This document shows, piece after piece, positions 1 to 7,201 of a DNA stretch of 10,710 bases. A model generated the notes under the pieces. That model saw only the letters and a program-made list of their open reading frames with translations, did not search any database and was not told where the DNA came from. Source of the DNA: Flavobacteriaceae bacterium. GTDB taxonomy: Bacteria > Bacteroidota > Bacteroidia > Flavobacteriales > Flavobacteriaceae. Numbering within the stretch: position 1 is the stretch's first letter; each line of letters starts with the position of its first letter. The stretch is taken from positions 1 to 10,710 of the forward strand of contig JABAYZ010000071.1 of NCBI GenBank assembly GCA_018608735.1, written 5' to 3'. A program made the position numbers and the translations under genes.

Positions 1-38
1 AGCAATTTGGGTTCACCTTTAGGTGAATTGTGCATCAT
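1..38 (-). CDS. Possible start of a leftward gene cut by the window edge
   Basis: On the minus strand an ATG at 38-36, followed at once by a second ATG at 35-33, opens a frame with no stop up to the window edge. It reads MMHNSPKGEPKL, only 12 complete codons, far too short to recognise a family. Support is positional. A leftward promoter-like box lies upstream at 173-180, a perfect palindrome lies 8 bp upstream of the first ATG, and the terminator of the preceding leftward gene lies at 341-386, so a new leftward unit starting here is reasonable. A 12-codon open frame is also expected by chance in AT-rich DNA. Sequence to the left of the window would decide it. Confidence 0.25.
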   Translation of the reverse strand, partial: MMHNSPKGEPKL

Positions 39-45
39 CTACTGT

Positions 46-67
46 ATATCGGTACCAGTACCGATAT
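46..67. promoter_or_regulatory. Perfect inverted repeat, candidate operator
   Basis: The arms ATATCGGTAC (46-55) and GTACCGATAT (58-67) are exact reverse complements separated by two bases (CA). Neither side is followed by a T-tract, so it is not an intrinsic terminator. Its symmetry and length suit the binding site of a dimeric transcription factor. In leftward mRNA it could instead fold into a 9-bp stem with a four-base loop, just upstream of the possible ATG at 38. The regulator is unknown. The half-site TATCGG recurs at 223-228 and 234-239. Confidence 0.5.
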
Positions 68-172
68 TTCCATTATGTTTGATTGTTCAATTATTTTATA
101 TATAGTATTGATAATCAGTATTTTTTAGTTCTTAAAATGGTATTCTAGTTGTCTTCAGTTTTCCTTAGATTA

Positions 173-180
173 CAAATATA
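173..180 (-). promoter_or_regulatory. Leftward promoter-like -7 box
   Basis: The minus strand reads TATATTTG, an exact match to the TAnnTTTG -7 element of Bacteroidota primary-sigma promoters. No good TTG-type -33 element is visible at the usual distance. It would drive transcription leftward through the palindrome at 46-67 and into the possible gene start at 38, giving a leader of roughly 130 bases. An 8-base motif with two free positions in AT-rich DNA can occur by chance. Confidence 0.35.
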
Positions 181-222
181 AATTCCATATTAAAATAAAC
201 CCTTAGGTCTTAATAACGCCTT

Positions 223-240
223 TATCGGACAGATATCGGA
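223..240. repeat. Direct repeat TATCGGA x2, 11-bp period
   Basis: TATCGGA occurs at 223-229 and again at 234-240, so the copies start 11 bp apart, about one helical turn. The second copy extends to ATATCGG, which is identical to the first seven bases of the palindrome arm at 46-52. The spacing and shared half-site suggest a second binding site for the same regulator, but this rests only on sequence similarity. Confidence 0.35.
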
Positions 241-340
241 ACCTTTCTATTGTGTAATTCACTAAAATAATATCTAAAACTTCGGTCAAGCTACTTATGA
301 AGATTTAGATCTGGGGATTAAAATCTGTAATAAAAGGTAT

Positions 341-386
341 AAAAAAATCACCGACATCCAAAGAAAGAGGTGATTTTATTTTTTTT
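341..386 (-). terminator. Intrinsic terminator of the acyl-CoA synthetase gene
   Basis: The arms AAAATCACC (344-352) and GGTGATTTT (369-377) form a 9-bp stem around a 16-base loop. On the minus strand the stem runs into a tract of T residues (complement of the A-run at 341-347). On the plus strand it is followed by a T-run at 379-386, so it could work in both directions. It lies about 45 bases beyond the stop codon of the leftward synthetase gene, and no rightward gene ends here. Confidence 0.75.
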
Positions 387-421
387 GTAATGTAAAGCCA
401 ACGGCTTCAACAAATAAGCGT

Positions 422-2197
422 TTAGGCGTCCGTATATATTTTAGAAGCCAAATCTTTATAGAGCTCAAGAATGACACTACGTTTCATTTTCATGGTAGGC
501 GTAAGGTGTCCGCCCTCAATACACCAGACGTCTGGAGTGAGCTCAAAACGTTTGATTTGTTCCCATTTCCCAAAGCCTTGGTTGGATTTATCCACTTCTT
601 TCTGTATGCGACTAATGATAAGTTCTGAAGTACAAATGGCTTCAGGAGTTTTTTCTATATCTAATTTTTTGCGGTCGATCCATTCCTTAATAAACTCAAA
701 ATCCAATTGAATCAAAGCGGCTGGCATTTTTTGGTTTTCTCCAATCACCATCACTTGTTCAATAAAGTTAGATTCTTTCAGATCGTTTTCAATAAGGGTT
801 GGAATAATATACTTTCCCCCAGAGGTTTTAAACATCTCTTTTTTACGGCCTGTGATTTTAAGAAATCCATCGGGGTCAATTTCGCCTTTATCTCCTGTAT
901 GAAAATAATCGCCACTCATCACTTCTGCTGTTTTTTCAGGATCTTTAAAATACCCTTCCATCACATTAGGACCTTTGATTAAAATTTCGCCATCCTCAGC
1001 AATTTTCACTTCTACATTAGAAATGGGTTTTCCAACGGTTCCAATTTTAAAATGATGATCGGCATACATCCCTACAGAAACTACTGGAGACGTCTCTGTT
1101 AGACCATAACCCTCCATAATCATCATTCCCGATGCACAGAAAATACGAGCCAATCGGGGGTGAAGTGCAGCACTTCCCGAAACCATGGTATGTAGCTCAC
1201 CACCAAAGGCAGCTTTCCATTTACTGAAAATTAATTTTCGCGCTATTTTTAACTTAAACTCATACCAAAAGCCATTCGCTTGATAAGGTTCATAACGTTC
1301 TCCAAGTTTGATCGCCCAGAAAAACAAAGCTTTTTTTAAGCCTGTTAAATCACTGCCTTTGGCGTTTATTTTATTAAATACTTTTTCTAACAAACGTGGC
1401 ACCACACTCATCAAGTTGGGTTTAATTTCTTGAGCATTTTCACCGATTTTCTCAATGCTTTCTGCAAAATAAATACCCACGCCTGCGTGTTGATAAATAT
1501 AAATTAATACCCGTTCAAAAATATGACACAACGGTAGAAAGCTGAGTACTCTAGATTTGCCCTCCATTAGCGGAAGACGAGGCATACTTGCCAAAATGTT
1601 TTCTACGACATTATAATGAGATAACATCACACCTTTTGGTTTTCCTGTAGTCCCTGAGGTATAAATAATGGTAGCTAAATCTGAGGGAATGACTTCTGAT
1701 TTTCGGGTTTCAACATCGGGTTGTGTACTTTCATCGGCACCGAGTTCAAGTAATTTGGTATAGTTCTCACAGCCTTCAATTTCATCAAAACTAAACACGT
1801 TTTTAAGCTTGGTGTTATCTTTGACTTTAAGGACCTTATCATAAACCTCTTGATCCGACACAAAACAATATATAGCCTCACTATGATTTAAAACATATTC
1901 ATAATCATCAGAAGAAATTGTAGGATAAATAGGAATATTTTGTGCTCCTACTTGAAGTACGCCAACATCTACAATACACCATTCTGTGCGGTTAGTCGTA
2001 GAAATAACGGCGATTTTATCGTCTTTTTGAACCCCCATTTTAAGTAAGGCTCTACTAAGTGCATTGGCTTTATCAATATATTCTTTTGTAGACGTTTTTA
2101 TCCATTCGCCATTTTTTTTAGAAACTAAAGCCGCTTCTAAATTATGAGTTTCTAATTGATAATATGCAAAGTCAAAAAGTCGCGTTATTGGTTTCAT
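422..2197 (-). CDS. Long-chain fatty acid--CoA ligase (AMP-dependent synthetase)
   Basis: A 591-residue adenylate-forming enzyme expected to activate long-chain fatty acids to acyl-CoA through an acyl-AMP intermediate, feeding lipid synthesis or beta-oxidation. The ATP-binding P-loop YTSGTTGKPKG is at residues 179-189. YGLTET, which contacts the adenine and acyl-adenylate, is at 364-369. The ribose-binding TGD is at 434-436, followed by the hinge-region GRKKEMFKTSGGK at 450-462. The C-terminal catalytic lysine is probably K570 in LTPTMKMKR. Length and motif order fit the FAA1/long-chain class rather than short acetyl-CoA synthetases. There is no signal peptide, so it is probably cytoplasmic or peripheral to the membrane. 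The ATG at 2197 gives the expected N-terminus. It lies 81 bp downstream of purL in the same direction and has its own candidate promoter. The exact chain-length specificity cannot be read from the sequence, and several paralogues are usual in this group, so no gene symbol is given. Confidence 0.93.
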   Translation of the reverse strand: MKPITRLFDFAYYQLETHNLEAALVSKKNGEWIKTSTKEYIDKANALSRALLKMGVQKDDKIAVISTTNRTEWCIVDVGVLQVGAQNIPIYPTISSDDYEYVLNHSEAIYCFVSDQEVYDKVLKVKDNTKLKNVFSFDEIEGCENYTKLLELGADESTQPDVETRKSEVIPSDLATIIYTSGTTGKPKGVMLSHYNVVENILASMPRLPLMEGKSRVLSFLPLCHIFERVLIYIYQHAGVGIYFAESIEKIGENAQEIKPNLMSVVPRLLEKVFNKINAKGSDLTGLKKALFFWAIKLGERYEPYQANGFWYEFKLKIARKLIFSKWKAAFGGELHTMVSGSAALHPRLARIFCASGMMIMEGYGLTETSPVVSVGMYADHHFKIGTVGKPISNVEVKIAEDGEILIKGPNVMEGYFKDPEKTAEVMSGDYFHTGDKGEIDPDGFLKITGRKKEMFKTSGGKYIIPTLIENDLKESNFIEQVMVIGENQKMPAALIQLDFEFIKEWIDRKKLDIEKTPEAICTSELIISRIQKEVDKSNQGFGKWEQIKRFELTPDVWCIEGGHLTPTMKMKRSVILELYKDLASKIYTDA

Positions 2198-2223
2198 CGA
2201 ATTGTAATAAGTTTGTGAAGATG

Positions 2224-2253
2224 CAAAGTACTAATTTTTAAAAGAGTATCAAA
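2224..2253 (-). promoter_or_regulatory. Candidate promoter of the acyl-CoA synthetase gene
   Basis: On the minus strand TTTG (2253-2250) is followed after 19 bases by TACTTTG (2230-2224). This resembles the Bacteroidota TTG...TAnnTTTG promoter, with the -7 box one base shorter than consensus. Transcription would start about 20 bases before the ATG at 2197. No terminator is visible between purL and this gene, so read-through from purL may add to its expression. Confidence 0.4.
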
Positions 2254-2278
2254 TTTGAATCTTTAAAATAATTTCACA

Positions 2279-5200
2279 TTAGTTTAAGGCCTCTAACCAC
2301 TGTCTTGCATTTACAAAAGCCTCTAGCCATGGCGAGACTTCATCTGTTCTGTTTTCAGGGTAATTTGCCCAATTCCATTGAAAAGTAGACCGCTCAATAT
2401 GTGGCATGGTGACGAGGTGACGCCCTGTACGATCGCACAGCATCGCGGTGTTAAAATCTGACCCATTTGGATTATGAGGATAGGCATCATAGGCATATTT
2501 ACCAACAATATTGTATTTAGATTCCTCATAAGGCAGTTTAAATTTACCTTCACCATGCGAAATCCAAACGCCCAAAGTACTGCCCTCAAGAGGAGATAGC
2601 ATCACTGAATTATTTTTCTGAATGGTCACAGATGTAAAAGCACTTTCGTGTTTTTGAGAATCGTTGTAAGTCAATTTACCATGTTTGTCATGCTCAGGGT
2701 TGATAAGGTCTAATTCCATCCAAAGTTGACAACCATTACAAATTCCAATGGATAAAGTATCTGGTCGATCAAAGAAGGTTTTGAGGGCTAGATTTGCTTT
2801 CGCATTGTATTTAAACGCCCCTGCCCATCCTTTTGCAGAGCCCAATACATCACTATTGCTAAATCCACCCACAGCACCAATAAATTGAATATCTTCCAGA
2901 GTTTCACGCCCAGAAATCAAATCGGTCATATGAACATCCTTGACATCAAATCCTGCAAGATACATGGCGTTTGCCATTTCACGCTCAGAATTACTTCCTT
3001 TTTCTCTAATTATGGCCGCTTTTGGTCTGTTGTCTAAGTTTAGTTGAGGTAATTTCCCAGTGAACTGTTGAGGGAATTTATATCTCAGCGGTTGGGTTTT
3101 ATAATTGTCATATCGCTCTTTTGCCAATCCATTTGCAGTTTGTTTTTGATCGAGTAAAAATGACGTTTCATACCACACATCTCTCAAGTCACTGACGTCT
3201 AATGACCATGAATCTCCTGCATTCGTAATGTTTAAAATTGCTTTATTTGTAACCGATCCAATGTTATGAAATTCAATACCTGCTTTAGAAAGATCCTCTT
3301 CAATTGATGCGTTTATAGCCTGAAACACAATCCCTGAATTTTCAGAAAATAACAACTTAATACTGTCGGATTCTTTAAGTGTACTAAAATTTAAATCTGC
3401 CCCTAGATTAGTATCTGAAAAACACAGTTCTAACAGGGTAGTAATTAATCCTCCAGAAGCCACATCATGCCCAGCTACAATTGTATTGTTATTAATTAAT
3501 TTTTGTAGCGTATTAAACACGGTTTTCACATAGGAAGCATTTTTTACATCAGGTGCATCCTTCCCGATGGTATTTAAAATTTGTCCAAATGCACTACCCC
3601 CTAACTTAAAATCATCTTGCGAAATATTGATGTAATAAACAGGCCCTGAATTGGGTTTAAATAACGGTTCAACACCCTTAGAAATGGCATTACAATTTCC
3701 CGCAGCCGTAATAATAACGGTACCTGGAGAAACCACATCGCCATCAGGATATTTTTGTTTCATTGAAAGCGAATCCTTTCCTGTAGGCACGTTTATTCCT
3801 AAGTCAATTGCAAATTCTGAAATGGCTTCTACGGCGCTGTATAAGCGTGCATCTTCACCGTCATTTTTACAAGGCCACATCCAATTTGCAGACAACGATA
3901 TACTTTGTAAGCCGTCCTTTAAAGGCGCCCAAATAATATTGGTTAGGGCTTCAGTAATAGCGGCACGACTTCCTGCTTTAGGATCAATAAGTGCAGCAAC
4001 GGGGGCGTGTCCAATTGATGTCGCAATACCTTCTTGACTCGAATAGTCCAATGCCATTACTCCCATATTATTTAGAGGGAGTTGTAAGGGGCCAACACAC
4101 TGTTGTTTAGCCACTTTTCCACCAACACAACGGTCAACCTTATTTGTCAACCAATCTTTACAGGCAACGGATTCAAGTTTCAAAACATCTTTAAGATAAG
4201 TATGAAATAAGGCACTATCGTAAGAAGCTGCTTTATAATCTCTAACAATAGTTCGATCTTCTAAAATTGTTTTAGGCGAACTTCCAAACATGTCTTCCAG
4301 ATTAAAATCCATAGGTTTCGCGCCTGTAGATTTTGATTCAAACACAAAACGATGATCACCTGTAACTTTTCCGACAGTATACATTGGCGCACGTTCTCTA
4401 TCCGCAATTTTCTGTAAGGTATCAATATGTTTTTCTGGGATCACAAGACCCATACGTTCTTGGGATTCATTCCCAATTAATTCTTTATTTGATAGGGTAG
4501 GGTCGCCTATTGGAAGTTTATCCAAATCGATATGTCCTCCTGTATCTTCTACTAATTCTGACAAACAATTTAAATGCCCACCAGCACCATGATCATGAAT
4601 TGAGACGATGAAATTCTCTGGGCTTTCAATCATACCTCGCACGGCATTGGCAGCACGTTTTTGCATTTCAGGATTGGAACGTTGTACGGCATTCAGTTCA
4701 ATGCCACTAGATAATGCGCCAGTGTCCGCCGAAGATACAGCAGCACCACCCATTCCAATGCGGTAATTTTCTCCACCAAGAATAACGATCTTGTCATTTT
4801 TTTCGGGGGTATCTTTTAATGCCTGATCGGCTTTTCCATAACCTATACCACCCGCTTGCATAATGACTTTATCAAAGCCTAAACGTTGGGCGTCTTCTTG
4901 ATGTTCAAAAGTGAGTACCGAACCACAAATTAGCGGTTGCCCAAATTTATTTCCAAAATCGGAAGCTCCGTTGGATGCTTTGATTAAAATATCCATTGGG
5001 GTTTGATAGAGCCAGTTTCGTTCTTTAAATCCAGCCTCCCAAGGTCGGTTTTCATTTAATCGAGAGTATGAGGTCATATACACCGCTGTCCCAGCCAATG
5101 GCAAAGAGCCTTTTCCTCCAGCGAGACGATCTCTAATTTCCCCACCAGATCCTGTTGCAGCACCATTAAAAGGTTCTACTGTGGTTGGGAAGTTATGAGT

Positions 5201-5941
5201 TTCAGCTTTGATAGAGATCACAGATTCAAAATCTTCTGTGGTATAAAAATCAGGTTTGTCAGCACTTTTGGGAGCAAATTGTTCTACAACAGGGCCTTTG
5301 ATAAAAGCGACGTTGTCTTTGTACGCAGATACAATCGAATTTGGGTGTTGTTTAGAAGTTTCTTTTATGAGTTTAAAAAGAGATGTTGGTTTCTCTTCAC
5401 CATCAATAATAAAGGTGCCGTTAAATATTTTATGACGACAATGTTCTGAATTGACTTGCGAAAATCCAAAAACTTCAGAGTCGGTGAGTGGGCGTCCAAT
5501 TTTTTCACTGACTTGGTTGAGGTATGCGACTTCGTCCTCATTTAAAGCGAGTCCTTCTTGTTGGTTGTATGCAGCAATATCTGTAATGTTTAAAATCGGT
5601 TCCGGCGTGATGTCGATATCAAAACTATTTTGGTGTAAACCTTCAAATTTTTCAGAGATCATAGGATCAAAATCTGAAAAGTCATTCTCGATGCGATGAA
5701 ACTCTTCTATTCTAATGATGCCTTCTATGCCCATATTTTGGGTAATTTCGACAGCATTTGTACTCCAAGGCGTAATCATCGCTGCTCGTGGACCTATAAA
5801 GTTTGAACGGAGTATTGAGTGTTCTATTTTGGGTTGGTCACCAAAAAGCCATTGTAGTTTGGCAATGGTTTCGGGACTTAAATCGTTTAGGGTTTGAACT
5901 GCAAATACCTTTGCATCAGGGGTTCCAAAGAAATGAATCAT
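2279..5941 (-). CDS. purL: Phosphoribosylformylglycinamidine synthase, single-chain form
   Basis: A 1220-residue cytoplasmic enzyme of de novo purine synthesis (fourth step). It converts FGAR, glutamine and ATP to FGAM. The length fits the large single-chain PurL of Proteobacteria and Bacteroidota rather than the PurL/PurQ/PurS complex. An N-terminal PurS-like region is followed by the synthase core: SEHCRHK at 165-171, KAETHN at 245-250 (catalytic-type His 249) and GSGGEIRD at 264-271. A second AIRS-like half contains GHDVASGG. The C-terminal class I glutaminase has the nucleophile Cys1068 in GICNGCQ and the His1181/Glu1183 pair in MPHIER, so the triad is intact (the E. coli enzyme has PHPER at this point). 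The start MIHFFG at 5941 matches the N-terminus usual for this phylum. A promoter-like box lies 30 bp upstream. No other pur gene is adjacent, so it appears to be a stand-alone gene, possibly co-transcribed with the downstream synthetase. Confidence 0.97.
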   Translation of the reverse strand: MIHFFGTPDAKVFAVQTLNDLSPETIAKLQWLFGDQPKIEHSILRSNFIGPRAAMITPWSTNAVEITQNMGIEGIIRIEEFHRIENDFSDFDPMISEKFEGLHQNSFDIDITPEPILNITDIAAYNQQEGLALNEDEVAYLNQVSEKIGRPLTDSEVFGFSQVNSEHCRHKIFNGTFIIDGEEKPTSLFKLIKETSKQHPNSIVSAYKDNVAFIKGPVVEQFAPKSADKPDFYTTEDFESVISIKAETHNFPTTVEPFNGAATGSGGEIRDRLAGGKGSLPLAGTAVYMTSYSRLNENRPWEAGFKERNWLYQTPMDILIKASNGASDFGNKFGQPLICGSVLTFEHQEDAQRLGFDKVIMQAGGIGYGKADQALKDTPEKNDKIVILGGENYRIGMGGAAVSSADTGALSSGIELNAVQRSNPEMQKRAANAVRGMIESPENFIVSIHDHGAGGHLNCLSELVEDTGGHIDLDKLPIGDPTLSNKELIGNESQERMGLVIPEKHIDTLQKIADRERAPMYTVGKVTGDHRFVFESKSTGAKPMDFNLEDMFGSSPKTILEDRTIVRDYKAASYDSALFHTYLKDVLKLESVACKDWLTNKVDRCVGGKVAKQQCVGPLQLPLNNMGVMALDYSSQEGIATSIGHAPVAALIDPKAGSRAAITEALTNIIWAPLKDGLQSISLSANWMWPCKNDGEDARLYSAVEAISEFAIDLGINVPTGKDSLSMKQKYPDGDVVSPGTVIITAAGNCNAISKGVEPLFKPNSGPVYYINISQDDFKLGGSAFGQILNTIGKDAPDVKNASYVKTVFNTLQKLINNNTIVAGHDVASGGLITTLLELCFSDTNLGADLNFSTLKESDSIKLLFSENSGIVFQAINASIEEDLSKAGIEFHNIGSVTNKAILNITNAGDSWSLDVSDLRDVWYETSFLLDQKQTANGLAKERYDNYKTQPLRYKFPQQFTGKLPQLNLDNRPKAAIIREKGSNSEREMANAMYLAGFDVKDVHMTDLISGRETLEDIQFIGAVGGFSNSDVLGSAKGWAGAFKYNAKANLALKTFFDRPDTLSIGICNGCQLWMELDLINPEHDKHGKLTYNDSQKHESAFTSVTIQKNNSVMLSPLEGSTLGVWISHGEGKFKLPYEESKYNIVGKYAYDAYPHNPNGSDFNTAMLCDRTGRHLVTMPHIERSTFQWNWANYPENRTDEVSPWLEAFVNARQWLEALN

Positions 5942-5971
5942 TCGTTTTGTTTTGGATGTTATTCGATCCTA

Positions 5972-5979
5972 CAAATTTA
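5972..5979 (-). promoter_or_regulatory. purL promoter -7 box
   Basis: The minus strand reads TAAATTTG, an exact TAnnTTTG match, ending 31 bases before the purL ATG. That places transcription start about 20-25 bases upstream of translation. The -33 region at the normal distance is a poor TTG match. I see no PurR-type operator or purine riboswitch aptamer in the short leader. Confidence 0.45.
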
Positions 5980-6046
5980 TGATTTTTCAGAGAATTTATA
6001 ACTGATTTTAACCACTAATTTTTGGAGTTATTCACCAGTTTTAAAC

Positions 6047-6073
6047 AAAAAAAAACAGCTTTTAAAGCTGCTT
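6047..6073 (-). terminator. Intrinsic terminator of the endonuclease gene
   Basis: CAGCTTT (6056-6062) and AAAGCTG (6064-6070) form a perfect inverted repeat. On the minus strand the hairpin is followed by nine T residues (complement of A 6047-6055), a textbook rho-independent terminator about 25 bases after the nuclease stop codon. It separates the methyltransferase-nuclease unit from purL. Confidence 0.85.
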
Positions 6074-6097
6074 TTCTCTCTCTTGCTTTTTTAAACT

Positions 6098-7189
6098 TTA
6101 CAGCTTAATAAGTTTCTTACTGATGCTTTTGTTGCTTTGATTGAGTTTTACGATGTATACCCCTGATTTTAAAGATTCAAGGTTTAATGTACTGTCAGCT
6201 GAGATCTGTGTTTTAAAAACACGTTTACCAAGCATGTTGTATATTTCAATTTGTGTAGCGCTATACGATATTAAATGGATTGTCAATTTATCTTTAATCG
6301 GATTTGGATATAAGCTCACTAGGTCCTGAATTCCAACCTCTTCAATTGATAAAACACTTTGCCATATATCAAAAACATATTGTGGATTATCTATAAAAGG
6401 ATTTCTATTATCTTGATGGTCAAAAATAGCCTCGTTTCTATCTATTTCTTTCTGACTCACAGGATCATTAACATGCCAGCTATAAAGCATATCCAAAGCC
6501 CATTGCTCAAAAACTTTATTTGAAGTACCATCTAGCATACTATCTCCGTCAGAATCATTAGTTTCCCAACCAGCAATTAAATTTTGGTATCGTGTAGCAA
6601 CATAGAAAAAGCCTCTTGCAATATCCCCTTTATATTCGTCAGTTGGTTCAAAGACATCTCCAGTAGGTCCAGTGATTGCGCTAGTACCTCTTTTAGAATT
6701 ATTAAGTGATGTATAGTTAGCAATGGCAACTTCACCAAAAGCTAAATTACCTCTAATTCCATTTACTTTTTTATCTGTTGGAATCACATGAAAAGCATCT
6801 GTAAAAATTGCAATATTTTGATTACCGTCAAACCAACTTCTAGGAAATGAGTGTTCTCTATTAAACTTATTACATTCAGTAGATCCGCCAGAACCCATAT
6901 CTTGATCTGTCACAAATAAAAAATTACAATCACTATACATATCCCAAACTTTTCCGTCAGGCCTTACGTCTGATGTTTCGTAGAGCTCCCAAAGATCTCC
7001 ATAAGTTAATGAAGTATCATGAATAGGTTGACCATTACCACTGCTTGTATCATCAATAATTAATTTTAATGCATCCTTTAAAGCATAACCTTGGAGCCCT
7101 GCAGCATTATCATAATAACCCGATGGAATTTGGGCAAATCCTATACTTATTGAAAAGAGTGTTGTAACTAAAGTGTAAATGTGTTTCAT
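6098..7189 (-). CDS. Secreted endonuclease I-family nuclease with T9SS sorting domain
   Basis: A 363-residue secreted nuclease. Residues 1-19 form a signal peptide (hydrophobic core ending SIGFAQ, cleavage probably after Ala19). The central domain belongs to the endonuclease I/EndA (NucM, Vvn) family of non-specific metal-dependent nucleases. It has the active-site motif NREHSFPRSW at 110-119 with the Glu112-His113 pair, NGIRGN at 143-148, DIARGFFY at 189-196, DPVSQKEIDRN at 242-252 and NRNPFID at 261-267. An acidic stretch at 211-221 (NDSDGDSMLDG) could bind calcium, but this is only suggestive. Residues about 291-363 are a type A T9SS C-terminal sorting domain, opening with SLYPNPIKDK and ending in basic KKLIKL. 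The protein should therefore cross the outer membrane and be released or surface-anchored. A likely job is digestion of extracellular DNA for phosphate and nucleosides. It lies 12 bp downstream of the methyltransferase gene, probably in one transcript. Confidence 0.93.
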   Translation of the reverse strand: MKHIYTLVTTLFSISIGFAQIPSGYYDNAAGLQGYALKDALKLIIDDTSSGNGQPIHDTSLTYGDLWELYETSDVRPDGKVWDMYSDCNFLFVTDQDMGSGGSTECNKFNREHSFPRSWFDGNQNIAIFTDAFHVIPTDKKVNGIRGNLAFGEVAIANYTSLNNSKRGTSAITGPTGDVFEPTDEYKGDIARGFFYVATRYQNLIAGWETNDSDGDSMLDGTSNKVFEQWALDMLYSWHVNDPVSQKEIDRNEAIFDHQDNRNPFIDNPQYVFDIWQSVLSIEEVGIQDLVSLYPNPIKDKLTIHLISYSATQIEIYNMLGKRVFKTQISADSTLNLESLKSGVYIVKLNQSNKSISKKLIKL

Positions 7190-7201
7190 GCTTAATAGTA
7201 T

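Larger units (their letters stand above)
39..421. other. Gene-free AT-rich intergenic region
   Basis: I see no convincing coding region on either strand in this 383-base stretch. It is AT-rich and stops are frequent in all frames. It does contain a perfect palindrome (46-67), a leftward promoter-like box (173-180), a pair of TATCGGA direct repeats (223-240) and the hairpin terminator of the acyl-CoA synthetase gene (341-386). The rest shows nothing I can name. Confidence 0.7.

Noticed and set aside
12..27. Hairpin TTCACC-TTTA-GGTGAA as a terminator
   Set aside because: The stem is only 6 bp and no T-tract follows on either strand.
301..326. AGATTT / AAATCT inverted repeat
   Set aside because: The arms are 6 bp with a 14-base loop in AT-rich DNA and no T-tract. 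This is not distinguishable from chance.
278..372. 31-codon plus-strand open stretch (NFGQATYEDLDLGIK...) ending in TGA, looks slightly protein-like
   Set aside because: It begins right after an in-frame stop, has no start codon at its head, overlaps the terminator hairpin, and a run of this length is expected by chance among six frames.
3651..4037. 128-codon plus-strand open frame inside purL
   Set aside because: It is antisense to the conserved synthase core of PurL, has no recognisable motif or promoter, and is explained by codon bias of the real gene.
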